Source of the DNA: Streptomyces sp. VRA16 Mangrove soil
GTDB lineage: Bacteria; Actinomycetota; Actinomycetes; Streptomycetales; Streptomycetaceae
Assembly (NCBI RefSeq): GCF_017377775.1
Contig: NZ_JAFVLN010000027.1
Coordinates: 1-64,000 of the forward strand
Direction of reading: 5' to 3'
DNA length: 64,000 bases
Shown: positions 8,390-16,469 of the stretch, piece after piece
Position numbering within the stretch: position 1 is the stretch's first letter
Layout: every line of letters begins with the position of its first letter
The notes under the pieces: model-generated
The model's input: only the letters and a program-made list of their open reading frames with translations
Told to the model about the DNA's origin: nothing
Databases searched by the model: none
Position numbers and translations under genes: made by a program

Positions 8390-9739
8390 TTGAGTACGGG
8401 ATCCGGAGCAGACTCCGCCCCCGCACCAGCCGCCCACGACACCCCTGCCCGCCCCCGCAAGCCCTCGATGTTCGCGAGCCTCAAGGTGCGTAACTACCGC
8501 CTGTTCGCGACCGGGGCAGTCATCTCCAACACCGGCACCTGGATGGCCCGCATCACCCAGGACTGGCTGGTGCTCTCGCTGACGGGATCGTCGGCCGCCG
8601 TCGGTGTGACCACGGCGATGCAGTTCCTGCCGATGCTGCTCTTCGGCCTGTACGGCGGTGTCATCGCCGACCGGTTCGCCAAGCGCAGCCTGCTCTTCTG
8701 CACCCAGGGCGCGATGAGCCTGTCCGGCCTGTTCCTTGCCGCACTGACGCTGTCCGGCAACGTACAGGTCTGGCACGTCTACGCCGCCGCCTTCTTCACC
8801 GGCCTCGTCACCGTCGTCGACAACCCGACGCGGCAGTCCTTCGTGTCCGAGATGGTCGGACCCGACCAGGTCCGCAACGCCGTCTCGCTGAACTCCGCCA
8901 ACTTCCAGTCCGCCCGCCTCATCGGCCCGGCCGTCGCCTCCGCGCTGACCGCCGCCGTCGGCCCCGGCTGGGCGTTCCTCGCCAACGGCCTGTCGTTCCT
9001 CGCGCCGCTCACCGGCCTGATGCTGATGCGCACCCGCGAGCTGCACGAGATCAAGCGCGCGCCGCGCGGCAAGGGGCAGCTGCGGGAGGGCCTGCGGTAC
9101 GTGTCCGGGCACCCCGAGCTGATCTGGCCGATCGTGCTCGTCGGATTCGTCGGCACCTTCGGGTTCAACTTCCCGATCTGGCTCTCCGCGTACGCGGACG
9201 ACGTCTTCCACGGCGGCGTCGGCCAGTACGGCATGTTCAACACGCTGATGGCGATCGGCTCCCTCGCCGGTGCGCTGCTCGCCGCCCGCCGCCGCTCGAC
9301 CCGCCTGCGGGTCCTGGTCGGCGCGGCGATCGGCTTCGGCTCGCTGGAGGTCCTGGCCGCGTGGGCGCCGGGCGTCTGGGCCTTCGCCCCGCTCATCGTG
9401 CTGCTCGGCATCCTCGGCCTGACCGTGAACGTCACCGCGAACTCCTACGTCCAGATGGGCACGGACCCGGAGATGCGCGGGCGAGTGATGTCGCTGTTCA
9501 TGATGGTGTTCACCGGCGGTACGCCGCTGGGCGGGCCGCTCTTCGGCTGGCTCGCCGACCAGTACGGGGTCCGGGTGAGCTTCATGCTCGGCGGGCTGAT
9601 CTGCGCCGGCGCCGCGGTGGGCGTCGGTCTGATGCTGGCCCGGGCCGCGAATCTGCGGCTCAAGGTCGATCTGCGGCGCGGGGAGCGGCATGTGCAGTTC
9701 GTGCCGCGCGAGCCGCAGCCGCTGGCCGCGGTCGCCTAG
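8390..9739 (+). CDS. MFS transporter (probable drug exporter)
   Basis: This 449-residue protein starts at a TTG (8390) with an excellent GAGGAGG ribosome-binding site at 8373-8379. It has a ~35-residue polar N-terminus and then about 10-12 membrane segments. The first loop contains VIADRFAKR, the MFS motif A variant (G-x-x-x-D-R), and a second copy, FGWLADQYGVR, occurs in the C-terminal half. The sequence SLKVRNYRLFATGAVISNTG is typical of the MFS_3/enterobactin-exporter-like group. It is probably co-transcribed with and regulated by the MarR gene upstream. The substrate is not predictable. Confidence 0.9.
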   Translation: MSTGSGADSAPAPAAHDTPARPRKPSMFASLKVRNYRLFATGAVISNTGTWMARITQDWLVLSLTGSSAAVGVTTAMQFLPMLLFGLYGGVIADRFAKRSLLFCTQGAMSLSGLFLAALTLSGNVQVWHVYAAAFFTGLVTVVDNPTRQSFVSEMVGPDQVRNAVSLNSANFQSARLIGPAVASALTAAVGPGWAFLANGLSFLAPLTGLMLMRTRELHEIKRAPRGKGQLREGLRYVSGHPELIWPIVLVGFVGTFGFNFPIWLSAYADDVFHGGVGQYGMFNTLMAIGSLAGALLAARRRSTRLRVLVGAAIGFGSLEVLAAWAPGVWAFAPLIVLLGILGLTVNVTANSYVQMGTDPEMRGRVMSLFMMVFTGGTPLGGPLFGWLADQYGVRVSFMLGGLICAGAAVGVGLMLARAANLRLKVDLRRGERHVQFVPREPQPLAAVA

Positions 9740-9793
9740 GCCCTGTCCGGAGTTCCCCGCGCCCTCTCCGGAGCGCGGGGGACACTGGCCGCC

Positions 9794-10351
9794 ATGAGAC
9801 TCTTCGCCGCCGTGCTGCCGCCCCCCGACGCCGTCAGCGAGCTCGGGGCGGCCGTGGACCGGCTGCCCGCCGACGACGGGCTGCGCTGGACCGGGCGGCC
9901 CGGCTGGCATCTCACCCTCGCCTTCTACGGCGACGTACCCGACGAGACCGTTCCCGAGCTGGAGCGGCGGCTCGCGCGGGCCGCCGCACGGACCGAGGCG
10001 TTCACGGTGGCGCTGCGCGGCGGCGGACAGTTCGGCGGGAGGGCGCTGTGGGCCGGGGTGACCGGCGACGTGCCGGTGCTGCGGCGGCTCGCCGAGCGGG
10101 CCGAGGCGGCGGGCCGCAAGGCCGGGCTGCCCGGGGAGCACCGGCGGTACCGGCCGCATCTGACGCTGGCGCGCAGCCGCGCCGCGTACGACTTCGAGCC
10201 GTACGTCACCGCCCTCGACGGGTTCGCCGGGCAGCCCTGGACCGTCGGTGAGCTGGCGCTCGTCCGCAGCAATCTGCCGAGGTCCGACGTGCCGGGGGAG
10301 CAGCCGCGGTACGAGAAGGTCGGCGCCTGGGCGCTCACCGGTGCGCGTTAG
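9794..10351 (+). CDS. thpR: RNA 2',3'-cyclic phosphodiesterase
   Basis: This 185-residue member of the 2H phosphoesterase (LigT/ThpR) family begins MRLFAAVLPP. The two catalytic tetrapeptides are visible: HLTL within WHLTLAFYGDV (near residue 38) and HLTL within RPHLTLARS (near residue 121). These proteins hydrolyse 2',3'-cyclic phosphates on RNA ends and are cytoplasmic. Length and spacing between the two motifs are normal. It is followed 9 bp later by the 29-codon membrane peptide gene. The biological role in Streptomyces is not established. Confidence 0.92.
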   Translation: MRLFAAVLPPPDAVSELGAAVDRLPADDGLRWTGRPGWHLTLAFYGDVPDETVPELERRLARAAARTEAFTVALRGGGQFGGRALWAGVTGDVPVLRRLAERAEAAGRKAGLPGEHRRYRPHLTLARSRAAYDFEPYVTALDGFAGQPWTVGELALVRSNLPRSDVPGEQPRYEKVGAWALTGAR

Positions 10352-10360
10352 GCTCGGTAC

Positions 10361-10450
10361 GTGGACCCGAAGACGCGGAACCGGATCATGGCCGGTGTGC
10401 TTGTGCTGATGTTCGTCGTGGTGGCGGTGGCGGCGGTCGCCGGGAAGTAG
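10361..10450 (+). CDS. 29-residue single-span membrane microprotein
   Basis: GTG at 10361 opens a 29-codon frame ending in TAG at 10448-10450. The first nine residues are polar and basic (MDPKTRNRI), followed by a ~19-residue hydrophobic helix rich in Val, Ala, Met and Leu, and a final Gly-Lys. I recall near-identical ~30-residue peptides annotated in other Streptomyces, which supports it as a real gene, but no function is known. It lies 9 bp after thpR on the same strand and probably shares its mRNA. No strong RBS is visible (GGCTCGGTAC precedes the start). Confidence 0.6.
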   Translation: MDPKTRNRIMAGVLVLMFVVVAVAAVAGK

Positions 10451-10480
10451 CCGCAGGCCCGGCGGCCGCCGCCGGTGCCG

Positions 10481-11470
10481 CTACCAGGCGAACGCCTCCG
10501 GCGACGGGCCGGGGCCCGGGAAGATCTCGTCCAGGGACGTCAGCAGTTCCTCGCTCAGTTCGAGCTCGACGGCGCGCAGCGCGGAGTCGAGCTGTTCCCG
10601 GGTGCGCGGGCCGACGATCGGTCCCGTGACACCGGGCCGGGTCAGCAGCCACGCCAGGGCCGCCTCACCGGGCTCAAGACCGTGCTTGTCGAGCAGGTCC
10701 TCGTACGCCTGGACCTGGTCGCGCACCTTGGTGTTCTCCAGCGCGGAGGCGGAGCGGCCGTCCTTGCGGCGCCGGCCCTCCGACTCCTTCTTGAGGACAC
10801 CGCCGAGCAGCCCGCCGTGCAGCGGCGACCAGGGGATGACCCCGAGGCCGTACTCCTGCGCGGCCGGGATGACCTCCATCTCGGCGCGGCGCTCGGCCAG
10901 GTTGTAGAGGCACTGCTCGCTGACCAGGCCGACGCGGCCGTGGGCGCGGGCCGTCTCATTGGCCTGGGCGATCTTGTAGCCGGGGAAGTTCGACGACCCC
11001 GCGTAGAGGATCTTGCCCTGCTGGACCAGGGCGTCGATCGCCTGCCAGATCTCCTCGAACGGCGTGTGCCGGTCGATGTGGTGGAACTGGTAGATGTCGA
11101 TGTAGTCGGTCTGCAGCCGCTTGAGCGAGGCGTCCACGGCCCGGCGGATGTTCACCGCGCTGAGCCGGTCGTGGTTGGGCCACGCGTCGCCGTCGGCCGC
11201 CATGTTCCCGTACACCTTGGTGGCGAGCACGGTCTTGTCGCGCCGCCCGCCGCCCTGGGCGAACCAGGTGCCGATGATCTCCTCGGTACGGCCTTTGTTC
11301 TCGCCCCAGCCGTACACGTTCGCCGTGTCGAAGTAGTTGATGCCACTGGCCAGCGCCGCGTCCATGATGGCGTGGCTGCTGCCCTCGTCGGTCTGCGGAC
11401 CGAAGTTCATGGTGCCGAGGACGAGCCGGCTGACCTTGAGTCCTGTGCGTCCGAGTTGCGTGTACTTCAT
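10481..11470 (-). CDS. Aldo/keto reductase
   Basis: This 329-residue NADPH-dependent oxidoreductase has a TIM-barrel AKR fold. It starts MKYTQLGRTGLKVSRLVLGT at the ATG at 11470; the 25 extra upstream codons are rejected because the conserved family N-terminus begins at MKYTQLG. Catalytic residues are visible: Asp and Tyr in YFDTANVYGWG, Lys in LATKVYG, and His in QFHHID. GPIVGPRTREQLD near the C-terminus is the usual NADP 2'-phosphate binding region. It resembles the general-stress YhdN/IolS-like clade. It is transcribed leftward, convergent with the microprotein gene, and isolated from the SGNH gene by a strong terminator. Substrate unknown. Confidence 0.92.
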   Translation of the reverse strand: MKYTQLGRTGLKVSRLVLGTMNFGPQTDEGSSHAIMDAALASGINYFDTANVYGWGENKGRTEEIIGTWFAQGGGRRDKTVLATKVYGNMAADGDAWPNHDRLSAVNIRRAVDASLKRLQTDYIDIYQFHHIDRHTPFEEIWQAIDALVQQGKILYAGSSNFPGYKIAQANETARAHGRVGLVSEQCLYNLAERRAEMEVIPAAQEYGLGVIPWSPLHGGLLGGVLKKESEGRRRKDGRSASALENTKVRDQVQAYEDLLDKHGLEPGEAALAWLLTRPGVTGPIVGPRTREQLDSALRAVELELSEELLTSLDEIFPGPGPSPEAFAW

Positions 11471-11570
11471 GGATGTACAGCCAATGTCCTGGAGTGCGCT
11501 CGAAGCAAGGGGGAGCGCGGTGAACGGTCCCGGTGCGCATACCAACGGCCGCTCTCCTCAACGGCGTTCG

Positions 11571-11613
11571 CCGGTCAAAGGGCGGGCGCGGATGCGCCCC
11601 GCCCTTTGACCGG
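11571..11613 (-). terminator. Strong terminator downstream of the SGNH hydrolase gene
   Basis: CCGGTCAAAGGGCGGG (11571-11586) is perfectly complementary to CCCGCCCTTTGACCGG (11598-11613), a 16-bp stem with an 11-base loop. It lies 30 bases past the SGNH stop and upstream of the aldo/keto reductase gene. Confidence 0.75.
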
Positions 11614-11642
11614 GCGCAGAAGTGGTGCGGGACGGCGCCGTA

Positions 11643-12326
11643 CTAGACGGCGGCGGGCGACCGGTACGGGCCGCCGATGCCCCAGCCCTGGTGCAGGGCC
11701 TGGGCGAACGCCGACGCGAGCTTGTGCTCGCCGGACGCGTTCGGGTGCGTACCGTCGTACGTGTCGTGGTGGATGTCGTACGACTCCGGGACCGACGCCA
11801 GCAGCAGCGGTGAGCCGGGCACGGAGAGGTCCGCGACCGCCTTCGCGAGCAGGGTGTTGAAGTGGGCGACCTCGGCGGCGAAGGGGGCGTCCGACTCGGC
11901 CCGGATGTTCGGGATCACGGGGAGGGCGGCGATCCGGACCGCCGGGTTCGCGGAGCGGGCCTCGGCGACGAAGCGGCGCATGTTCGCGGCGGTCTGCTCG
12001 GCGTTCGTGTAGAAGCCGAGGTCGATCAGGCCCAGGTTGACCAGGAGGACGTCCGGGCCGCAGGCGCGCACCGCGTCCGCGACGACCGGCGCCATGTGCA
12101 GCCAGCCCTCGCCCCAGCCGGCCAGATGACGGCGCGGGAAGTCCGGGTCCGCGTAGGCCAGGGACGTCGGGGCGTCGGCCGACTTGTCGTAGAGGGTCTC
12201 GCGGGGGCCGACGACCGCGTACGGCCCGGCGCAGCGGCGCAGGTGCTGCCAGAAGCGGTGACGCCAGGTGTGCTCCCCGGCGCTGCCGATGGTCTGGCTG
12301 TCGCCGACGAACATGAACCTGAGCAT
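11643..12326 (-). CDS. SGNH/GDSL hydrolase
   Basis: This 227-residue esterase/lipase-like protein starts MLRFMFVGDSQTIGS at the ATG at 12326. Block I GDS (nucleophile Ser) is in FVGDSQTIG, the block III region is LLVNLGLIDLG, and the catalytic Asp-His pair is in DGTHPNASG near the C-terminus. No signal peptide is seen, so it is probably cytoplasmic, unlike many secreted Streptomyces SGNH enzymes. The block III Asn usually found as GxND is replaced by a LGLID-type sequence, so the oxyanion hole may be unusual. It is divergent from the membrane-anchored propeller gene (68-bp gap). Substrate unknown. Confidence 0.85.
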   Translation of the reverse strand: MLRFMFVGDSQTIGSAGEHTWRHRFWQHLRRCAGPYAVVGPRETLYDKSADAPTSLAYADPDFPRRHLAGWGEGWLHMAPVVADAVRACGPDVLLVNLGLIDLGFYTNAEQTAANMRRFVAEARSANPAVRIAALPVIPNIRAESDAPFAAEVAHFNTLLAKAVADLSVPGSPLLLASVPESYDIHHDTYDGTHPNASGEHKLASAFAQALHQGWGIGGPYRSPAAV

Positions 12327-12394
12327 CCGCTCATCATCGTCGATCGGCCGGGCCGCATGCATGTGAGACAGGACACGCCTGGCAAGCTGGGGCC

Positions 12395-13405
12395 ATGCGT
12401 TCGTATCTGGGTGCGGCCGGGGCCGCGGTCGTCCTTGTCGTGGGGGCCTTCGGCGGTGTCGCGACGGCCGACGGCAAGCCGTCCGTCGGCTCCTCCGGGT
12501 TCACCCTCCAGGACCCGCGGATCACCGAGTCCAGCGGCCTCGCCGCCTCCCGCGCACACCCCGGGATCTACTGGACCCACAACGACAGCGACGACGGCGC
12601 GTACCTGTACGCCATAGACGGACGCACCGGGAAGACCGTCGCCACGCTCACCCTCACCGGCGTCGGCGCGCCCCGTGACGTCGAGGCGATCTCCATCGGC
12701 CCCGACGGCGATCTGTACGTCGGCGACATCGGCGACAACCTCGGCGGCAAGTGGGACCACGTCTGGATCTACAAGCTGCCCGAGCCGAAGAAGCTCGTCG
12801 ACCAGACCGTGCGGGCCACGCAGTACGTCGTGAAGTACGCGGACGGGCCGCGCAACGCCGAGTCGCTGATGGTCCACCCGAAGACCGGCCGGGTCTACAT
12901 CATCGAGAAGGGCGAGGACGGCGGCGGCCTGTACGAGGGTCCGGCCACCCTCGACTCCGCCGCCACCAACACCTTCAAGCGCATCGCCGACATCGACCTG
13001 TGGGCGACCGACGCGGCCTTCTCGCCGGACGGCAGGCAGCTCGCCGTACGCGGCTACTTCGGCGGCATCGCGTACTCCTGGAACGACGGAAAGCCCGAGC
13101 GGCAGGGGCAGTTGAGCGTGCCGATGCAGCCGCAGGGCGAGTCGGTCACGTACACCCTGGACGGGAAGACGCTGCTGTACGGGAGCGAGGGCAAGGGCAG
13201 CTCCGTGGAGCCGGTGGAGGTCGAAGGGGCCTCCGGCGACTCCGGCGGCGCCAACGGGTCGGGCGGGAGCGGGAGTTCGGGTTCGTCGGGCGGCGACGGC
13301 GGCGGGTTCAGGTTCACCGGTAAGGCGGGGGCCGTCGGGGCCGCGGTCGTGCTGATCGCCGTCATCGGGATCGGGCGGCTGCTGCGCAAGCCCAGGCAGC
13401 GCTGA
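12395..13405 (+). CDS. Exported, membrane-anchored beta-propeller protein
   Basis: This 336-residue protein has an N-terminal signal peptide (MRSYLGAAGAAVVLVVGAFG, cleavage near ATA-D). It then has ~240 residues of repeated beta-sheet blades (ESSGLAASRAHPGIYWTHND, AISIGPDGDLYVGDIGDN, AESLMVHPKTGRVYII, DAAFSPDGRQLAVRGY). A Ser/Gly-rich linker (about 280-305) leads to a C-terminal transmembrane helix with a basic tail (RLLRKPRQR). The topology is extracellular domain plus C-terminal anchor, without an LPxTG sortase signal. WD40/NHL-like or esterase-like-phytase-type propellers share this look. The function is unknown. Confidence 0.85.
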   Translation: MRSYLGAAGAAVVLVVGAFGGVATADGKPSVGSSGFTLQDPRITESSGLAASRAHPGIYWTHNDSDDGAYLYAIDGRTGKTVATLTLTGVGAPRDVEAISIGPDGDLYVGDIGDNLGGKWDHVWIYKLPEPKKLVDQTVRATQYVVKYADGPRNAESLMVHPKTGRVYIIEKGEDGGGLYEGPATLDSAATNTFKRIADIDLWATDAAFSPDGRQLAVRGYFGGIAYSWNDGKPERQGQLSVPMQPQGESVTYTLDGKTLLYGSEGKGSSVEPVEVEGASGDSGGANGSGGSGSSGSSGGDGGGFRFTGKAGAVGAAVVLIAVIGIGRLLRKPRQR

Positions 13406-13550
13406 GGCGGCGGGGGCGGCCGGTACGTCCCGGCCGACCGCCGGGGACCCGGGCCCCGTGCAGGACCGGGTGCTTCTGCTGGAGCGCCGTTCCCGCGTGC
13501 TCGGCCTTGCGCACCCTGTCGCCCGGGGCGGCGGTGAGAGTAGCCCCGTC

Positions 13551-13586
13551 AGGGGCGCGGGGAACTGCGCGATCAGCCCCCACCGG
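13551..13586 (+). repeat. Dispersed GGGGAACTGCGCGA element, copy A
   Basis: AGGGGCGCGGGGAACTGCGC followed by GATCAGCCCCCACCGG. This core recurs at 37986-38017, 40164-40189 and 56461-56494. Copy A is a single arm, not a full inverted pair, and lies in the convergent region between the propeller gene and serC. Confidence 0.75.
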
Positions 13587-13692
13587 AGCTGCACCCGGCG
13601 ATGGTGCGACCGCACCGAGCTGGATGCCGGAGGGGAGCGCTCACCCCGCGCCGGGGTGCCGCCTTGCCCACCCTGCCGCCCATGGCGGCAGA

Positions 13693-13899
13693 TTGCCCAA
13701 GGCGGCGGAGGCCGGCGGGTTGCCCAAGGCGGCGGGGGCCGGCGGGTTGCCCAAGGCGGCGGGGGCCGGCGGGTTGCCCAAGGCGGCGGGGGCCGGCGGG
13801 TTGCCCAAGGCGGCGGGGGCCGGCGGGTTGCCCAAGGCGGCGGGGGCCGGCGGGTTGCCTAAGGCGGCGGGGGCCGGCGGGTTGCCCAAGGCGGCGGCC
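13693..13899. repeat. 27-bp tandem repeat, seven full units plus a partial one
   Basis: Units begin TTGCCCAAGGCGGCGG at 13693, 13720, 13747, 13774, 13801, 13828 and 13855, with a partial unit at 13882. Only three single-base differences are seen (A for G in unit 1, T for C in unit 7, and the divergent last copy). Because 27 is a multiple of 3, all frames stay open and give repetitive peptides, which I do not regard as genes. The unit includes the left arm of the serC terminator at 13884-13914. Confidence 0.95.
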
Positions 13900-13914
13900 T
13901 CCGCCGCCTTGGGC
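13884..13914 (-). terminator. serC terminator hairpin
   Basis: GCCCAAGGCGGCGG (13884-13897) pairs perfectly with CCGCCGCCTTGGGC (13901-13914), a 14-bp stem with a CCT loop, 10 bases beyond the serC stop. Its left arm is the sequence multiplied in the tandem array. Confidence 0.7.
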
Positions 13915-13924
13915 TACGGGGTGG

Positions 13925-15043
13925 TCAGAGCTGGCCGATGACGTAGTCGATGCAGGCCGTCAGGGCCTGGACGTCCGACGGGTCGATGGCCGGGAACATC
14001 GCGATGCGGAGCTGGTTGCGGCCGAGCTTGCGGTAGGGCTCCGTGTCGACGATGCCGTTGGCGCGGAGCACCTTCGCGACGGCGGCGGCGTCCACCGAGT
14101 CGTCGAAGTCGATCGTGCCGATGACCTGCGAGCGCTTGGCCGCGTCCGTGACGAACGGGGTCGCGTACTTCGACTCCTCCGCCCAGGAGTACAGGCGCGA
14201 GGACGAGTCCTTCGTGCGGGCCGTGGACCACGCCAGACCGCCCTGGCCGTTGATCCAGTCCAGCTGCTCGGCGAGCAGGAAGAGCGTGGACAGCGCCGGG
14301 GTGTTGTACGTCTGGTTCTTGCGGGAGTTGTCGATCGCCGTGGGGAGGGAGAAGAACTCGGGCACGTGGCGGCCGGAGGCGTGGATGCGCTCCGCGCGCT
14401 CGATCGCCGCCGGGGAGAAGACGCCGATCCACAGGCCGCCGTCGCTCGCGAAGGACTTCTGCGGGGCGAAGTAGTAGACGTCCGTCTCGGCGATGTCGAC
14501 CGGCAGGCCGCCCGCGCCGGAGGTGGCGTCCACCAGGACGAGGGACCCGGAGTCGGCGCCCGCGACACGCTTGATCGGGGCCGCGACACCCGTCGAGGTC
14601 TCGTTGTGGGTCAGACCGTAGACGTCCACGCCGGCCTCGGCCCGCGCCTCCGGGTGCGTACCGGGGTCGGACGAGATCACGGTCGGCTCGGCCAGCCAGG
14701 GCGCGAGCTTGGCCGCCTTGGCGAACTTCGACGAGAACTCACCGAAGTTCAGGTGCTGCGACTTGTTCTCGATCAGGCCGTGCGTCGCCACGTCCCAGAA
14801 CGCCGTCGAACCGCCGTTGCCGAGGATGACCTCGTAGCCCTCGGGCAGCGAGAACAGGTCCTGCACGCCCTCACGGACGCGTCCGACCAGGTTCTTGACC
14901 GGGGCTTGGCGGTGCGAGGTACCGAGCAGGGAGGTACCGGTGGCGGCCAGCGCGTCCAGCGCTTCCGTCCGCACCTTGGAGGGGCCCGCGCCGAAACGTC
15001 CGTCGGCGGGCTTGATGTCAGCGGGAATCTGGATCTCAGCCAC
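13925..15043 (-). CDS. serC: Phosphoserine aminotransferase
   Basis: This 372-residue PLP-dependent enzyme carries out step 2 of serine biosynthesis: 3-phosphohydroxypyruvate plus glutamate to phosphoserine plus 2-oxoglutarate. It belongs to the actinobacterial SerC subgroup, starting MAEIQIPADIKPADGRFGAG from a GTG at 15043. The motifs FGAGPSKVR, GNGGSTAFWD, DATSGAGG (PLP-ring Asp) and YYFAPQKSFASDGG (Schiff-base Lys in PQKSFAS) are all present. Length is normal. No clear Shine-Dalgarno precedes the GTG. It is cytoplasmic and transcribed leftward as a separate unit between the repeat-rich region and the conservon P450 genes. Confidence 0.96.
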   Translation of the reverse strand: MAEIQIPADIKPADGRFGAGPSKVRTEALDALAATGTSLLGTSHRQAPVKNLVGRVREGVQDLFSLPEGYEVILGNGGSTAFWDVATHGLIENKSQHLNFGEFSSKFAKAAKLAPWLAEPTVISSDPGTHPEARAEAGVDVYGLTHNETSTGVAAPIKRVAGADSGSLVLVDATSGAGGLPVDIAETDVYYFAPQKSFASDGGLWIGVFSPAAIERAERIHASGRHVPEFFSLPTAIDNSRKNQTYNTPALSTLFLLAEQLDWINGQGGLAWSTARTKDSSSRLYSWAEESKYATPFVTDAAKRSQVIGTIDFDDSVDAAAVAKVLRANGIVDTEPYRKLGRNQLRIAMFPAIDPSDVQALTACIDYVIGQL

Positions 15044-15163
15044 GAGCCGGAGGGTATCCCCTCGGTGAAACCGGACGGAAACGTGTCCGTTCGATGAGAC
15101 GACCGCCTCCGGCCCGTGGACTTGTGAAGATCTACGAGAGCGCGCAGGGGCGCGTGAGGGGCG

Positions 15164-16405
15164 TCAGGCGCCCAGCACCACCGGCAGCTCGAACAGGTCG
15201 TTCTGCGTCACCACGGGCTTGTTGCGCAGCTCGGCCGGCTCGACCGCCAGGCGCAGGCCCGGGAAGCGCGCGTACAGGGCCGGAAGCGCGACCCCCGCCT
15301 CGAGCCGGGACAGCGCGGCGCCCGGGCAGACGTGCGGGCCGTGGCCGAAGGAGATGTGCCGGGTCGGCGAGGTGCGGGTGATGTCGAAGGAGCCGGCCGT
15401 CGGGCCGTGCGCCTGCTCGTCGCGGCCGATGGCGCCGTAGGAGACGATCAGCGCCTCGCCCTTTTCGATGGTCTTCCCGCCGACCTCGACGTCCTCGGCG
15501 GCGAACCGGATCAGCACGTGGGAGGTCGGGGTCGAGTAGCGCAGGGTCTCCTCGATCACCTGCTCCCAGGTCGCCTTGCCGTCGAGGACGAGCGCCAGCT
15601 GGTCGGGGTGGGCGGAGAGGTTCACGACCGCGTTGACGATGAGGGAGATCGTCGTCTCGTGGCCAGCCGCGACCATCAGCTGCAGCGTGGAGACGATCTC
15701 CTCGTCGGTGAGGTGGTCGCCGTTCTCGGACGCCTGGATCAGCGCGCTGGTCAGGTCGTCGCCCGGCTCGGCGCGGCGGGCCGCGACGACGGCGCCCATC
15801 ATCGCGGCGAGCTCGCCGAGCGTCGCGATGACCTCCTCCGGCGGGGTCTGCGTGGAGAAGAACTTGTCGAACAGGACCTTCAGGCGCGGGTGGTCCGCCT
15901 CGTCTATGCCCATCAGGTCGCTGATCACGTACATGGGCAGGGGGTACGCGAAGTCCGCCTTGAGGTCGACCTCGCCCTCCTTCGGGAGCTTGTCGAGCAG
16001 GCCCGCCGTCAGCTCCTCGATGCGCTCGCGCATCCGCTCCACCCGGCGCACGGTCAGCGCCTGCGCGACCAGGGCGCGCATCCGGCGGTGGTCCTCGCCG
16101 TCCACGGTGAGCATCGAGCGGCCCGGGTTGGCCAGGCCGATCAGCGGCCAGTCGGCGGGGATCTCGCCGCGCTGCCAGGCGCCCCACACCTCGATGTCCT
16201 TCACCAGACGCTTGTCGGTGAGGAGCGCGCGGGCCTCGGCGTGGTGCGTGACCGCCCACACGGGGACGCCGCCGGGCAGCTCCACCCGTGCGATCGGGCC
16301 CGCCGCCAGCAGCCGGGCGCTCTCGCCGGCCAGGTCGGTGACGAACGGGTCGAGGGCGATCGGGGCGGAGGACGCGTGGGGGCAGGCGGATGCGGATGTC
16401 GTCAC
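15164..16405 (-). CDS. Cytochrome P450 (CYP154-like), second P450 of the conservon
   Basis: This 413-residue soluble P450 has all canonical motifs: I-helix AGHETT (247-252), K-helix ExxR as E286-T-L-R289, and heme loop FGHGPHVCPG with the thiolate Cys360. The start is GTG (MTTSASACPH), with GGAG about 9 bases upstream. It lies 64 bp downstream of the ExxR-less P450 gene and on the same strand as cvnA-D, so it is the last gene of the conservon operon. Pairing of a CYP154-type with a CYP157-type gene behind a conservon is known from S. coelicolor; the subfamily assignment here is from pattern memory only. Substrate and redox partner are unknown, and no ferredoxin gene is adjacent. Confidence 0.88.
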   Translation of the reverse strand: MTTSASACPHASSAPIALDPFVTDLAGESARLLAAGPIARVELPGGVPVWAVTHHAEARALLTDKRLVKDIEVWGAWQRGEIPADWPLIGLANPGRSMLTVDGEDHRRMRALVAQALTVRRVERMRERIEELTAGLLDKLPKEGEVDLKADFAYPLPMYVISDLMGIDEADHPRLKVLFDKFFSTQTPPEEVIATLGELAAMMGAVVAARRAEPGDDLTSALIQASENGDHLTDEEIVSTLQLMVAAGHETTISLIVNAVVNLSAHPDQLALVLDGKATWEQVIEETLRYSTPTSHVLIRFAAEDVEVGGKTIEKGEALIVSYGAIGRDEQAHGPTAGSFDITRTSPTRHISFGHGPHVCPGAALSRLEAGVALPALYARFPGLRLAVEPAELRNKPVVTQNDLFELPVVLGA

Positions 16406-16469
16406 TGAGGTCTCCAGGGAGGCGAGGAGGGCGGCGAGGGCGAAGAGTCGGCGAAGAGCCGGCGAAGAG

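Noticed and set aside
13641..13889. 82-codon ORF with nine-residue GNPPAPAAL repeats on the minus strand, and similar + strand frames
   Set aside because: It is the translation of the 27-bp tandem repeat; no RBS, and all frames are open because the period is a multiple of three.
13693..13899. CRISPR array
   Set aside because: Repeats are adjacent without spacers, and no cas genes are nearby.
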